Shown here in pieces: positions 28,847 through 38,075 of a stretch of 64,000 nt of DNA. Source of the stretch: Chloroflexota bacterium (GTDB lineage: Bacteria; Chloroflexota; Anaerolineae; Aggregatilineales; J027); contig JACRBG010000002.1 in NCBI GenBank assembly GCA_016234595.1, forward strand, positions 310,001 to 374,000. Direction: 5' to 3'. The position numbers and the translations under genes are program-made. The notes under the pieces were generated by a model that worked only from the letters and a program-made list of their open reading frames with translations, did no database searches and was not told the DNA's origin. Within the stretch, counting starts at the first letter, position 1, and each line of letters begins with the position of its first letter.

Positions 28847-29746
28847 CTAGGGTTTCGAGGGTTGGTTATCAAAGCTATTGTAGTAGTCGGTGGCAAATCC
28901 ACCTTTGTCGGTGGCAATGAGTGCCCCCGATAATTTATTGACGACCAATTCGCCAAAGTGATTAATCAATCGCCGCACTTGGTCGGTCATCACGGTCATA
29001 AAGTCATCCCATGTGATGTCCCCCGGTAATTCGGGTTCTTTCATGGCACGCGTACTGGCGATATAGTTGATAACAGGCTGTACTTCCGAAAATACAAATG
29101 ACCCCGGAATATCGTGCCGCACCACGGCCCGAAAGTGTCGTGCCAATTTCACAGCACCGTTTTCCAATGAAAAACTGCCTTGTAGTGGATTAAACAGGGC
29201 CTCTTCTTCTTTAACCGGATGCCCTAATAAGCTAAAAGCGCGGCGCATCAGAATGCTAAACTCAGCCATCGAAAAATGGCTGTTGGTCGCTGCAATGACC
29301 AACCCATTCGGCTTCAACACCCGGTGAATTTCTTTAACTGTTGTGTCAAAATCGGGCACATGGAACAAGACATGATTCGCCAATACCACATCAAAGGTCG
29401 CATCTGCAAAGGGAATGGCTTGTAAATCCCCCACCAATAACTGAGTTTCGGCGGCCCGCTCGTGCATACAGGCTTTGCGAATCATTCCCTCCGATAGATC
29501 AAACGACACCAGTTTGCCGTTGGGAATATGACTTAAAATGCCATTGAAATAAATCCCCGGCCCACAGCCTGCATCCAACGCAAACTCATCCCCTCGCCAT
29601 ACATGTCTATCAAGCACCCAGCTAGGAAAATCTATCTGTGGGATACTGTACAATTTATGGGTCTGGTATCGTAAGGTTACGGCCTGTTCATCGGCATAGG
29701 CATTTCGCAACAGCACATCGCGGTTGGTGTGGGGATTGCTGGACAT
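28847..29746 (-). CDS. Class I SAM-dependent methyltransferase (small-molecule type)
   Basis: The 299-residue protein has the SAM-binding core: LDAGCGPGIYF (motif I, about 57-67), FDLSEGMIRKA, VGDLQAIPFADATFDVVLANHVLFHV and VLKPNGLVIAATNS. This is the Methyltransf_11 pattern seen in UbiE-like and other small-molecule enzymes. The C-terminal 120 residues are not recognised. The substrate is unknown, and no biosynthetic cluster surrounds it. Confidence 0.8.
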   Translation of the reverse strand: MSSNPHTNRDVLLRNAYADEQAVTLRYQTHKLYSIPQIDFPSWVLDRHVWRGDEFALDAGCGPGIYFNGILSHIPNGKLVSFDLSEGMIRKACMHERAAETQLLVGDLQAIPFADATFDVVLANHVLFHVPDFDTTVKEIHRVLKPNGLVIAATNSHFSMAEFSILMRRAFSLLGHPVKEEEALFNPLQGSFSLENGAVKLARHFRAVVRHDIPGSFVFSEVQPVINYIASTRAMKEPELPGDITWDDFMTVMTDQVRRLINHFGELVVNKLSGALIATDKGGFATDYYNSFDNQPSKP

Positions 29747-29970
29747 AACAGATCAGCGTCCTCGTTTGACGTGGTCAATTCAATAATTCGATTCTTAAGA
29801 TTACTATACAATCAAGCCCCTGAGAATACAAAACCTTCAAGGCTTGTATCTGGCTTTCTAAATTTCATTGAATTTGATTTCAAATTCAAAAGAAAATCTT
29901 ATCACCCATTTTGGCACAAAATTGATGAGAAGGTATTTCAAGTGTAGCACGCCCTAGCAAAAAGCGGACA

Positions 29971-30003
29971 AAAAAGCATGAACGATTAAAAAGTTCATGC
30001 TTT
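29971..30003 (-). terminator. Terminator of the DUF427 gene
   Basis: AAAGCATGAAC at 29973-29983 and GTTCATGCTTT at 29993-30003 are perfect 11-base complements around a nine-base loop. On the minus strand the stem is followed by a run of T, as expected for the leftward gene ending at 30027. Confidence 0.8.
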
Positions 30004-30026
30004 CTATTATCTAAAAATTGCTAAGT

Positions 30027-30311
30027 TTACGATTCAACCTTAACCCCACGCCAAAATGCGATATAGCCCTTAATGTTATTGGCGGCTGGTTTGGGGTTAG
30101 GATAATACCATGCGGCGTTTTGATTCACCTGTCCGTTGACTTCAACGTCGTAATAGCTGGCCTCGCCTTTCCATCCGCAAATGGTCTTCTTGGCGCTCGC
30201 GCTAAAAAATTCGGTTTTGACGGTTTCTGGCGGAAAATAGTGATTCCCTTCAATCATTTCAGTCCGATTGCTTTCTGCAATCACTACTCCATTCCAAATT
30301 GCCTTTGCCAT
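30027..30311 (-). CDS. DUF427-family protein
   Basis: The 94-residue protein matches the DUF427 fold pattern: an AIWNGVVIAES start, EGNHYFPPETV, CGWKGEASYYDVEVNG and AAWYYPNPKPAANNIKGYIAFW. This small beta-rich family is widespread in bacteria without settled function. A GAGGAG lies before the ATG. It stands alone, with its own terminator. Confidence 0.85.
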   Translation of the reverse strand: MAKAIWNGVVIAESNRTEMIEGNHYFPPETVKTEFFSASAKKTICGWKGEASYYDVEVNGQVNQNAAWYYPNPKPAANNIKGYIAFWRGVKVES

Positions 30312-30436
30312 AACAATAACTCCTCACTGTTTTCCTGTAGCGTGTACCTATATATTTGACTCCTAATAACTCTAAAAGGTTACCCTTTGCAGGTAAAATT
30401 AATCATATTTTCATCTTATCTCAGAAATGAGGCTTC

Positions 30437-30943
30437 ATGTTTAGCACCCAATTTCGGCCTGATCAAATCCACCCCACGACTTTTATCGCTACTGGTGCAG
30501 TAATTGTCGGGGATGTCACCCTCGCTGAATTAACGAGTGTTTGGTTCAATGCCGTCCTACGGGGCGACACTACCCCCATTACCATCGGCCCGCGCACCAA
30601 CATTCAAGATGGCGCAATTCTTCATGCTGACCCCGGTTTTCCTGCCGAAATCGGCGAAGGGGTGACAATCGGACACGGCGCGATCGTACATGGGGCCAAA
30701 GTTGGCTCTAACACGGTGATCGGCATGGGAGCAATTCTCTTAAATGGCTCAGTTGTGGGTGAGAATTGCATAGTGGGGGCTGGGGCACTTATCACCGAAG
30801 GCAAGATTTTTCCCGCTGGCTCATTGATTTTAGGCAGCCCTGCCAAAGCTATCCGTGAACTTACCGAGGACGACATCAATCGCAATTATCTCTCCGCTGA
30901 AACTTATGTGATGCGTTCACGGGCGTTTATGGATATCAAGTGA
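30437..30943 (+). CDS. Gamma-class carbonic anhydrase family protein
   Basis: The 168-residue protein is a left-handed beta-helix of hexapeptide repeats, with the gamma carbonic anhydrase features RGDTTPITIG, an N-terminal His ligand in ILHAD and the pair in IGHGAIVHGA. The three zinc histidines are thus present. The C-terminal LGSPAKAIREL helix is typical of the YrdA/PaaY/CamH group. It may hydrate CO2, though several members of this group lack measurable activity. Its stop touches the stop of the converging gene at 30944. Confidence 0.85.
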   Translation: MFSTQFRPDQIHPTTFIATGAVIVGDVTLAELTSVWFNAVLRGDTTPITIGPRTNIQDGAILHADPGFPAEIGEGVTIGHGAIVHGAKVGSNTVIGMGAILLNGSVVGENCIVGAGALITEGKIFPAGSLILGSPAKAIRELTEDDINRNYLSAETYVMRSRAFMDIK

Positions 30944-31627
30944 TTACTCTTGGTCAGCTTCAGCGATCCAATCCAGACTGCTATATTCTTCTTTAAGCAC
31001 AACCTCTAAGCGATAGGGGTAATGTGTACCACTTAATTTTTGAATTTTGAACCAATGGTATTCGGTTTTTATACCGTCGCAAGAAATTCCAATTTTTACA
31101 TAGTACGAATTTGGCTCTAAGTCGGTCCGATTATCTTGAGGCAATCTGCCCCCTTGAATAACAACTCTTAGCTTAAGTATATCTTTCTTGTTATTTAATC
31201 GAAAAGCATCATAAGTCTGGTATTGAGCTATATCAAGGTAATCAAAACTGTTTGGGGCAATATCAATGGGCACAAAAGGATTCTTTTGGTTTTGGGCAGT
31301 CCAGTAAAGTACAAGAGGCCGATCAATGTTGTTGATTTGCTTGTTTTCTGTCAACACATATATGAGCCTAGCCCGACAGTTATGTGCAGTTTCATTGCCT
31401 TTATTGTGAACTTTCAATCGTAAAAACCAACTTGTACCTCCGGATTCATTCTTTTGCTTACCCTCTTCTATTTCCGAAGGCAATGGGATTGATTCTATGG
31501 CATTTTTATCGGGAATTGCCTGAAGGTTAGGTTTAGGCTGGAAAATTGCAATTAGGTAATCTCTGATTAAGGTTAAAAAAAATCCAATAATAGCACCAAC
31601 TATAACTCCTTGAAGCTCACTGCTCAT
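30944..31627 (-). CDS. AT-rich membrane-anchored protein of unknown function
   Basis: The 227-residue protein has one N-terminal helix (about 7-27) and a soluble domain with LRLKVHNKGNETAHNCRARLIYVL, which resembles the beta-sandwich start of proteins annotated only as hypothetical. The base composition is clearly lower in GC than the flanking genes, with many AAA, AAT and ATT codons, which suggests recent gain. A GGAG lies 11 bases before ATG 31627. The role is not known. Confidence 0.6.
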   Translation of the reverse strand: MSSELQGVIVGAIIGFFLTLIRDYLIAIFQPKPNLQAIPDKNAIESIPLPSEIEEGKQKNESGGTSWFLRLKVHNKGNETAHNCRARLIYVLTENKQINNIDRPLVLYWTAQNQKNPFVPIDIAPNSFDYLDIAQYQTYDAFRLNNKKDILKLRVVIQGGRLPQDNRTDLEPNSYYVKIGISCDGIKTEYHWFKIQKLSGTHYPYRLEVVLKEEYSSLDWIAEADQE

Positions 31628-31687
31628 AAAACATTGTCTCCTTATGACGGAAAAGGGAGTGGCATCTCTGCCACCCCATACCTCAAT

Positions 31688-34600
31688 TTACTGCGCTGGC
31701 ATTACAAACACCGACGTAGTACGCGCTGGAATCGTGAATGTGCCAGCGGCACTGTCATACGCCGAGCCTTGCACGATGGGATCATGCGAGGCAACCTGTA
31801 CGGGGTGCAATTCGAGCGTTAAGCCCGCCAACTGCGCTTCGGTATAGGTAATATCTGTACCTGTCGCATTGAAGATAACCACGACCATATCGTAATTCGG
31901 GTCAATATCGCCGCCGCTACCTTCAACAATCTGCATTACAATAACACCCGGCATCTGCTCAGGGCCGTTGTTAAAGAAACGCACCTGCTCTTCGATCTGG
32001 GCAGCAGTTTGCAATCGGAACAGCGGTGAACTCTTGCGAATTTGCAGCATTTCACGGAAGTGCATCACCGAATTCATGATGTCATCGGGGCCGGGGACGA
32101 TATTGGGGTTTTCCAACAAAGGTTGAATGACGGGCCAATCGGCTTCGTTATCCTGCCGAGCAGGTAACCCAGCACCCCAATTGTTGGTTTGGTAGGTGAA
32201 GTCTAGTTTATTGAACCAGTCCCCCGAATCATAGCTGTTCTTGTCCATAGACTTCGAGCGCAACATATCCATGCCGGCATGGAAGAATGGCACACCTTGG
32301 CTAAGCGCCACAATATCGATACCGAGATTTTGCATCCGCACGCGGTCAGCCACAGTCGTCGCTTCAGGGGCCTTATATTGAATCATGTCAAACAGAGTTT
32401 GATTGTCGTGCGCTTCGGCATACACAATGTGTTCTTGCGGGTCGAGCGTATAACCTGTTGGATTGCCGTTATAGTCAATCTCGGCCCCCGTCACCGTTTC
32501 ACCTTCGGCGTTGACGAGGGTGTAGTCGCGCAGATTACCTGCCAACCCAACCTTGATCTGGTCACTAAAATGTAGCAAGCGCACTGCTTGTTCTTCGGGC
32601 GTGCCAGAGGTGATGCCGTTCGGTTCAAGGGATAAGCCACTGACAAACCCTTGATCTTGCCAGTCGCCAAAGGGGCTACCCCCGCGTACCGCATCACGCA
32701 GGCGGTCATTGAACGTGCCAATCCCCGTACCACCCATATTCAATTGGGTCGCATTGACGCCGCGTGCATTTTGCGCCACCTCGCCAAAGTCCCAACCTTC
32801 GCCATACAGATAAATGGCCTTGCCATCTACCCCACTGTTTTCAATTGTCAGTGCGTCCAATGCTGCCCGTACATGCTCCATATTGGCGCGCATGTGATGA
32901 CCCATCAGGTCAAAACGGAAACCATCTACCTTATATTGCGTGGCCCACAGCACCACCGAGTCAATCATGAGTTTTTCCATCATGGTGTGTTCGGTAGCGG
33001 TGTTGGAGCAGCACGTACTATTGGCAACCTGCCCATTATCATCCAAGCGATAATAGTAGCCGGGGACGATTTGATCTAAGACAGACTTATCATCCTGACC
33101 GTTGGCATTAGTGTGGTTATACACCACGTCCATGACGACACGTAGCCCATTTTGATTTAGTGATTCGACCATCTCGCGGAATTCGACAATGCGGGTTGAG
33201 CCATCCGGGTTGGTCGCATAGCTGCCTTCGGGTACGTTGTAATGGAAGGGATCATAGCCCCAATTAAAACCATCCTGACTGCGAGTGCGGTTGATTAACG
33301 CCTGCTGGGTCGAGGCGGCTGGCCCAAAGCCTGCGAGTTGTTCAAAAGATGGCCCCTGCCACGCATCACGGTTTTCATTGATGGTTGCAAGATCGAACAC
33401 TGGCAACAAATGAACATGGGTCAAGCCTGCCTGTGCCAATGCAATCAAATGGGTCATACCATTGCTGTCGGTCAATGTAAACGCCTTATAGGTGCCTTTG
33501 AGGTCATCCGGCACGGACGGGTCATTCACGCTGAAATCACGCACATGTAGTTCATAAATGACAATATCTTCGGGTGCAGCTAGTGGTGGCTTTTGCGCCT
33601 CGGCCCAACCTTCTGGGGCCAGCGATGGGTCGGCTAGATCAACAAATTGGCTACGTTTGCTGTTGGTCGAAAGGCTCACGGAATAGGGGTCGGTCACCAA
33701 ATTCTTGACCACACGCCCTTCTTTGGGCACATACACCTCGACCTCATACAAATAGTACTTGCCATTCCAATCCGCAACCGAACCCGATGTACTCCAAACG
33801 CCTGTTGCGGGGTCAACGGTCATGGGGGTGGTGACGCTTTCGGTGTCTTTATTGGAATCGGCAAATACATGTAGTGTCACCGAACGGGCGGTGGGTGCCC
33901 ACACGCTCAAGGTGATGCCATCGGCACTATACACCGGGCCAAGTTTGCCATCATAGGTATACAAAACATCCAGCACGCCGGGGATTTGCAACCCGGTTGC
34001 ATCTACCGCGCTGCCATCGGCATCTACCGCTGTCACGACGACCTGCCCCTTAAGCAGTTCAGCCGCTCGTGCCGCATCGGCCTCACTCAGCTTCAAGGCC
34101 AGCACACCGGTCAGTTGTGGGAATTTCGCCAAGACCTCTTCGCTTAGGCCAGCTTCATCTACGGTGAGGGCCAGTGTTTCGCCGCCTGTCACGCCTTCGG
34201 GGGTCAATTCAAGCCCACCATCAGCGGCATAGCGCAATGCAAATGTACGGCCTTCCGGGGCATCAATCCCCCATGCAATCGTGTCAGGTGAGACCCAATG
34301 CGCCTGCGATAGGAATAAATTGCCTTTGGGAGCACCTGCGACATTAATCGTCATCACTTTGGTTTCCGAGTTCCATTCAAAAATGGCTTCTTTGCCGGAT
34401 GAGGTGAAGCCGATATTTGCACCATTTGGCGCTCCGTCGGCCCCATAGTTGAGACCCCAACTTAGGTCAATAGCAACTTTGGCCTCAAAGAAACCTTCAG
34501 GGATACCACTGGCGGTATAGGAATATATACCATCGCCATCGGGGTCTTGCAGCCATGTTCGCAAGCAGCCGGGTTCCCAGTCACCGCCATTGCCATTCGT

Positions 34601-35740
34601 ATCAGGGCAACCGACTTCACTTTGATAGCTGCCGGGAACAGTCGCAATAATCGAATTGACACTGTCGGTAATCCAGTGGGTGGTGTGGCTGTAATAAAAC
34701 GTCACGGTGGTGGTTTCAGCTAATGAAAGGGGGATGTTCGGGCCACCCGGTTCCGCGCCCAACCCGTAATTCTCGTCCCACGAACCATTTAAGGCGGCTT
34801 TATATTCATAATCACCGGTGGGCAGTTCCCATGCGCCTGACCAAATATCGTTGGCGCTGTCATAGGTCAAAAAGGTAGCCTCACACTCCGGTTGCCAATC
34901 CCCCGGACAACCCAGCACGCTTTGAATCGTTCCAGCGACGGCGACACTCTGGGGTTGTTCAGTTGGGGTGGCCGGAGTGGTCGGAGTTTCGGGGGTCGCT
35001 TCAGTGGGGGTTGTAGCTGCGGCCGCACCTGAAATCGTCAATATTTTGGATGTTGAGTCCCATTCAAAAACAGTGGGGTCAGTCGAGGCGTTAAACGCGA
35101 TGTTTGCGCCACCTGCGGCCCCATCCACGCCATAATTTTCATCCCATGTGAGGTTAAGGGCGACTTTCGCTTCATAAGCCCCTTCAGGGATGCCCGTCGC
35201 GGTATAGGTATAAATACCATCGCCATCGGGGTCTTGCAGCCATGTTCGCAAGCACTCCGGTGCCCAATCCCCGGCGCAACCAATGGTACTTTGATAACTA
35301 CCCGGTACGGTCGCAATAATCGAATTGACATTATCGGTAATCCAGTGGGTGGTGTGGCTGTAATAGAACGTTACAGTGGCAGTTTCTGTCAGCGATAACG
35401 CGATATTAGCACCATTGGCCTCTGCCCCTGAGCCATAGTTTTCGTCCCATGTGCCATTGAGGGCGGCTTTATATTCATAGTTACCAGCGGGTAGTTCCCA
35501 TGACCCCGACCAAATATCGTTGGCGCTGTCATAGGTCAAAAAAGTGGCCTCACACTCCGGTTGCCAATCCCCCGGACAACCCAGCACGCCTTGAACCGTC
35601 CCAGCAATGGTGATGCTTTGGGGTTGTTCAGTTTGAGCAGTAACGGATGTTGGGAGAGCGGGAGAAAAAATTGAGAGGACTACAGCGAACAGAATAATAG
35701 GCACCATCAAGCGATGCAGTGCCCTAGCAAGATGTTGCAT
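31688..35740 (-). CDS. pulA: Exported type I pullulanase with four X25 modules
   Basis: The 1350-residue enzyme should cut alpha-1,6 bonds of pullulan, starch or glycogen outside the cell. A signal peptide (about 1-35) precedes four X25-type modules of about 100 residues (about 40-480), arranged as two alternating pairs with a Thr/Pro linker between. A CBM48-like region (SVWAPTARSVTLHVF) and a GH13_14 catalytic domain follow. Key motifs are FNWGYDPFHYNVPEGSYA (type I marker), VVMDVVYNHT, VDGFRFDLMGHH (nucleophile Asp), YGEGWDFGEV (acid/base Glu) and AEAHDNQTLFD. AAAGGAG precedes the ATG. No sugar transporter or other amylase is nearby. Confidence 0.92.
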   Translation of the reverse strand: MQHLARALHRLMVPIILFAVVLSIFSPALPTSVTAQTEQPQSITIAGTVQGVLGCPGDWQPECEATFLTYDSANDIWSGSWELPAGNYEYKAALNGTWDENYGSGAEANGANIALSLTETATVTFYYSHTTHWITDNVNSIIATVPGSYQSTIGCAGDWAPECLRTWLQDPDGDGIYTYTATGIPEGAYEAKVALNLTWDENYGVDGAAGGANIAFNASTDPTVFEWDSTSKILTISGAAAATTPTEATPETPTTPATPTEQPQSVAVAGTIQSVLGCPGDWQPECEATFLTYDSANDIWSGAWELPTGDYEYKAALNGSWDENYGLGAEPGGPNIPLSLAETTTVTFYYSHTTHWITDSVNSIIATVPGSYQSEVGCPDTNGNGGDWEPGCLRTWLQDPDGDGIYSYTASGIPEGFFEAKVAIDLSWGLNYGADGAPNGANIGFTSSGKEAIFEWNSETKVMTINVAGAPKGNLFLSQAHWVSPDTIAWGIDAPEGRTFALRYAADGGLELTPEGVTGGETLALTVDEAGLSEEVLAKFPQLTGVLALKLSEADAARAAELLKGQVVVTAVDADGSAVDATGLQIPGVLDVLYTYDGKLGPVYSADGITLSVWAPTARSVTLHVFADSNKDTESVTTPMTVDPATGVWSTSGSVADWNGKYYLYEVEVYVPKEGRVVKNLVTDPYSVSLSTNSKRSQFVDLADPSLAPEGWAEAQKPPLAAPEDIVIYELHVRDFSVNDPSVPDDLKGTYKAFTLTDSNGMTHLIALAQAGLTHVHLLPVFDLATINENRDAWQGPSFEQLAGFGPAASTQQALINRTRSQDGFNWGYDPFHYNVPEGSYATNPDGSTRIVEFREMVESLNQNGLRVVMDVVYNHTNANGQDDKSVLDQIVPGYYYRLDDNGQVANSTCCSNTATEHTMMEKLMIDSVVLWATQYKVDGFRFDLMGHHMRANMEHVRAALDALTIENSGVDGKAIYLYGEGWDFGEVAQNARGVNATQLNMGGTGIGTFNDRLRDAVRGGSPFGDWQDQGFVSGLSLEPNGITSGTPEEQAVRLLHFSDQIKVGLAGNLRDYTLVNAEGETVTGAEIDYNGNPTGYTLDPQEHIVYAEAHDNQTLFDMIQYKAPEATTVADRVRMQNLGIDIVALSQGVPFFHAGMDMLRSKSMDKNSYDSGDWFNKLDFTYQTNNWGAGLPARQDNEADWPVIQPLLENPNIVPGPDDIMNSVMHFREMLQIRKSSPLFRLQTAAQIEEQVRFFNNGPEQMPGVIVMQIVEGSGGDIDPNYDMVVVIFNATGTDITYTEAQLAGLTLELHPVQVASHDPIVQGSAYDSAAGTFTIPARTTSVFVMPAQ
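34350..34950 (-). repeat. Second copy of the X25-pair repeat in pulA
   Basis: The segment repeats the sequence at about 35040-35620 at an offset of 669 bases, rising to about 690 where one module has a six-residue insertion (DTNGNG). Long runs are identical, including a shared 36-base stretch starting at 34884 and again at 35552, in the CPGDWQPEC region. Confidence 0.75.
35040..35620 (-). repeat. First (N-terminal) copy of the X25-pair repeat in pulA
   Basis: This is the partner of the repeat at 34350-34950. It encodes the first two X25 modules. DNA-level similarity points to duplication recent enough to be seen in synonymous sites. Confidence 0.75.
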
Positions 35741-35873
35741 CTTAACGCCTAGCTCCTTTATACAAATACAAAACTACTCTAATTTCAACCCTATTTTAAC
35801 CCCCCTCCCCGATAATCGCACATGACGAATCTCATGTTTCGCTTGATTTTAGGTCAATTGTTCTATAATAGAA

Positions 35874-36722
35874 TCACTCAAATTTGTACCAGCCATAGGC
35901 CGACAGGCTCTTTTTCAGTACAACCAGCAACTCATCGGCCAGCGGACGCCGGTGTTCTGCGAAATCAATTTGGAAATAGAGCGCTCGCAGGAAATTCCGC
36001 ACATTCTGCGATGCAGCATACCCATCCATACCGTTTTCGGCCATGCGCAGGCGTGATTTGGCCGGTTCGCCTAAGTTTTCAAGCCATGCTGTCAATACTT
36101 CCAACGCCACCAGTTGCCGCTTCATGATGGCATCTAACACATGCGCCAGTCGATCATCTTCTCCATAACCAAAGACCATTGGCCCGACGGTGGTCAGCTT
36201 GGCGGTAATTGCGTTTAAGATGCTTTCCAAATCCGTTACATTCAAATGAGGATTGCGGCTCAAAAATTTGAGCAAATCCGCGGTATGGGCCACTGAATGC
36301 GCCCACCCTTTTTCAGTTACAATGCCACGCAAGTCACGTTCAGCTTGAAAATAATCCAACCCGGCTGCCATCGCTTGCCGTACCTCGGCTTCGCTCAAAT
36401 ACGGCTTTTCATTGTCTTGGGCAATCAAGGTTGCTAGATGTAACGTCGAAAATGACCGAAGGAAGACGCTATCGGTGTCCTGTTCTCCAATGCCCTGCTG
36501 CAAATTGGCAATCATCTTGGGAATCATGCCCCGCAAAATGTCTGGCCCCAAAAAGCCCTTTTCCATCCAATTAACTAAAATCATGTAACCAAATTCATCG
36601 CGCAGCAATGGGTCAGTCGAGCCGAAATAACCCAGCAATTCCTCAGCGAGTGTTTCAATTGGTTGCCCACCGGGTAATGCAAAATCATTGTTGATAATGC
36701 CTTGCCAAAAAGTTTTATCCAC
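35874..36722 (-). CDS. DUF2785-like helical protein
   Basis: The 282-residue protein is almost wholly alpha-helical and has the pattern RDEFGYMILVNWM ... ERDLRGIVTEKGWAHSVAHTADLLKFLSRNP, which recalls DUF2785 proteins (the 'GWAHSVAHTADLL' box). No catalytic residues are known for the family. It lies 87 bases downstream of the ArsA-type gene, behind that gene's terminator, so it probably has its own promoter. Confidence 0.65.
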   Translation of the reverse strand: MDKTFWQGIINNDFALPGGQPIETLAEELLGYFGSTDPLLRDEFGYMILVNWMEKGFLGPDILRGMIPKMIANLQQGIGEQDTDSVFLRSFSTLHLATLIAQDNEKPYLSEAEVRQAMAAGLDYFQAERDLRGIVTEKGWAHSVAHTADLLKFLSRNPHLNVTDLESILNAITAKLTTVGPMVFGYGEDDRLAHVLDAIMKRQLVALEVLTAWLENLGEPAKSRLRMAENGMDGYAASQNVRNFLRALYFQIDFAEHRRPLADELLVVLKKSLSAYGWYKFE

Positions 36723-36743
36723 TAGCTGACTTTCTCCTTAAAT

Positions 36744-36789
36744 AAAAAACGCAGGGCTACGGAAAAATACATCATTCCGTAGCCCTACG
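36744..36789 (-). terminator. Terminator of the ArsA/Get3-type gene
   Basis: The arms at 36750-36764 and 36775-36789 pair over 15 positions (one G-U) around a ten-base loop. On the minus strand a run of five T (36749-36745) follows the stem. Confidence 0.85.
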
Positions 36790-36809
36790 TTCAAAATATG
36801 GCATTAAAA

Positions 36810-37997
36810 TTACGCCTGCTTATTCACAAACCGAATTTGCAGTGCCCCTTCGACAAAACTAGCTGGCCCCGTTTCCAATTTCCAAAGGGTATAGGGCAGT
36901 ACGATATTGCGGCGATATGGCCCGACACGCACCGTCAATTCATCTGAGCTACGGTACAAATCGAGATCGGTCTTGTCTGCGAAGGGTAACGGGATACGCA
37001 ACAAATAATCGCCCGTACTGAGGTCATGTTCAATCGTGTGGGTTCCCACTTCTGCGGTCATAATCTGCGAGGGATTGGTGTTTTCGTAAAGGGCATCTGC
37101 CAACCGCCGCAAATCATCTAAGCCACCGATATCGCTACTAAACATGGGCGCTTTAAGGACCTTTAATCCTCCAAACGCCTCGCCGATGAGTTCCAAATTT
37201 TTGCGTTGCGAGTCTTTCCACGCCGCAAAATAGGGGTCTACTACTTCAGGTGGGATGATGCGGTTGCAAATCACCGAGTCGGTTGGGTAGCCATACAAAT
37301 TGAGATAGGTATAGGTACGTTGGGTCTCTTTGATGACCATTTTTTCGGGGGTCATCACCAAACGCATCGTACTTAACGCAGGATCGGCCAACAGACCTGC
37401 CACCTTGCTCAAGGTATCAAACAACCGCTGCACGCTGTCCAGTTCTTCTTGTTCGGGTAAATCTGTCCCAAACAACGGTTTTGCCAGCGGACGTAGCAAG
37501 CGCCCGGTCATACCTTTCATCAAATTCATGGTGCGCTCAAACCACCAGCGCGAAGCATCCGGCAAACTGAGCAACCGTAACGTTTCCGCCGTCGGGGCTG
37601 CGTCTACAATCAGCACATCAAACTCTTGGGTTTCAAAATATTGGTTGATCCATAGCAGGTGGGCACCTTCTTCCAGACCGGGAAGAATGGTGATTTCCTC
37701 TGCCACAATGTCATCAAGGCCTTCGCGCTGTTTAAACACATTGATGAGGTAATTCTGGATACGCCACCAATATTTATCCATTGAATAGCGGGCATCTACT
37801 TCCTGTGCCCACAAATTGTCATACAACTGAATCGGTTCTGGCCCGATTTTCATTTCCAGTGAGTCCCCCAGCGAATGGGCCGTATCGGTACTGATGACAA
37901 TCGTTTTGAGGCCCATTTCGGCACAGCGTAGGGCGGTTGCCGCTGAAACACTTGTTTTACCAACGCCACCTTTGCCCGTATGCACAATAATCCGCAT
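36810..37997 (-). CDS. ArsA/Get3-type ATPase with C-terminal HSP20-like domain
   Basis: The 395-residue protein begins with the deviant P-loop GKGGVGKTS (residues 8-16) and has STDTAHSLGDSL (switch I), DVLIVDAAPTAETLRLL (switch II) and VICNRIIPP (nucleotide base). A C-terminal domain at about 318-395 (HDLSTGDYLLRIPLPF..DLDLYRSSDELTVRVGPYRR) matches the HSP20-like domain found in bacterial ArsA homologues. It has one ATPase half, so it must dimerise, as Get3 does. No arsenite pump gene (arsB or acr3) or arsR is nearby, so a chaperone or sorting role is more likely than arsenic export. Confidence 0.85.
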   Translation of the reverse strand: MRIIVHTGKGGVGKTSVSAATALRCAEMGLKTIVISTDTAHSLGDSLEMKIGPEPIQLYDNLWAQEVDARYSMDKYWWRIQNYLINVFKQREGLDDIVAEEITILPGLEEGAHLLWINQYFETQEFDVLIVDAAPTAETLRLLSLPDASRWWFERTMNLMKGMTGRLLRPLAKPLFGTDLPEQEELDSVQRLFDTLSKVAGLLADPALSTMRLVMTPEKMVIKETQRTYTYLNLYGYPTDSVICNRIIPPEVVDPYFAAWKDSQRKNLELIGEAFGGLKVLKAPMFSSDIGGLDDLRRLADALYENTNPSQIMTAEVGTHTIEHDLSTGDYLLRIPLPFADKTDLDLYRSSDELTVRVGPYRRNIVLPYTLWKLETGPASFVEGALQIRFVNKQA

Positions 37998-38075
37998 GTT
38001 GGTTACTTTACATCCCTTTCTGTATCACATTAACCCTGCAAGCACTATTACGCGAGGGTGGAGACAGGGGTTGCG

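Noticed and set aside
32651-33079. 142-residue open frame antisense to the pullulanase
   Set aside because: It lies wholly within the catalytic domain coding region and follows the codon periodicity of the real gene.
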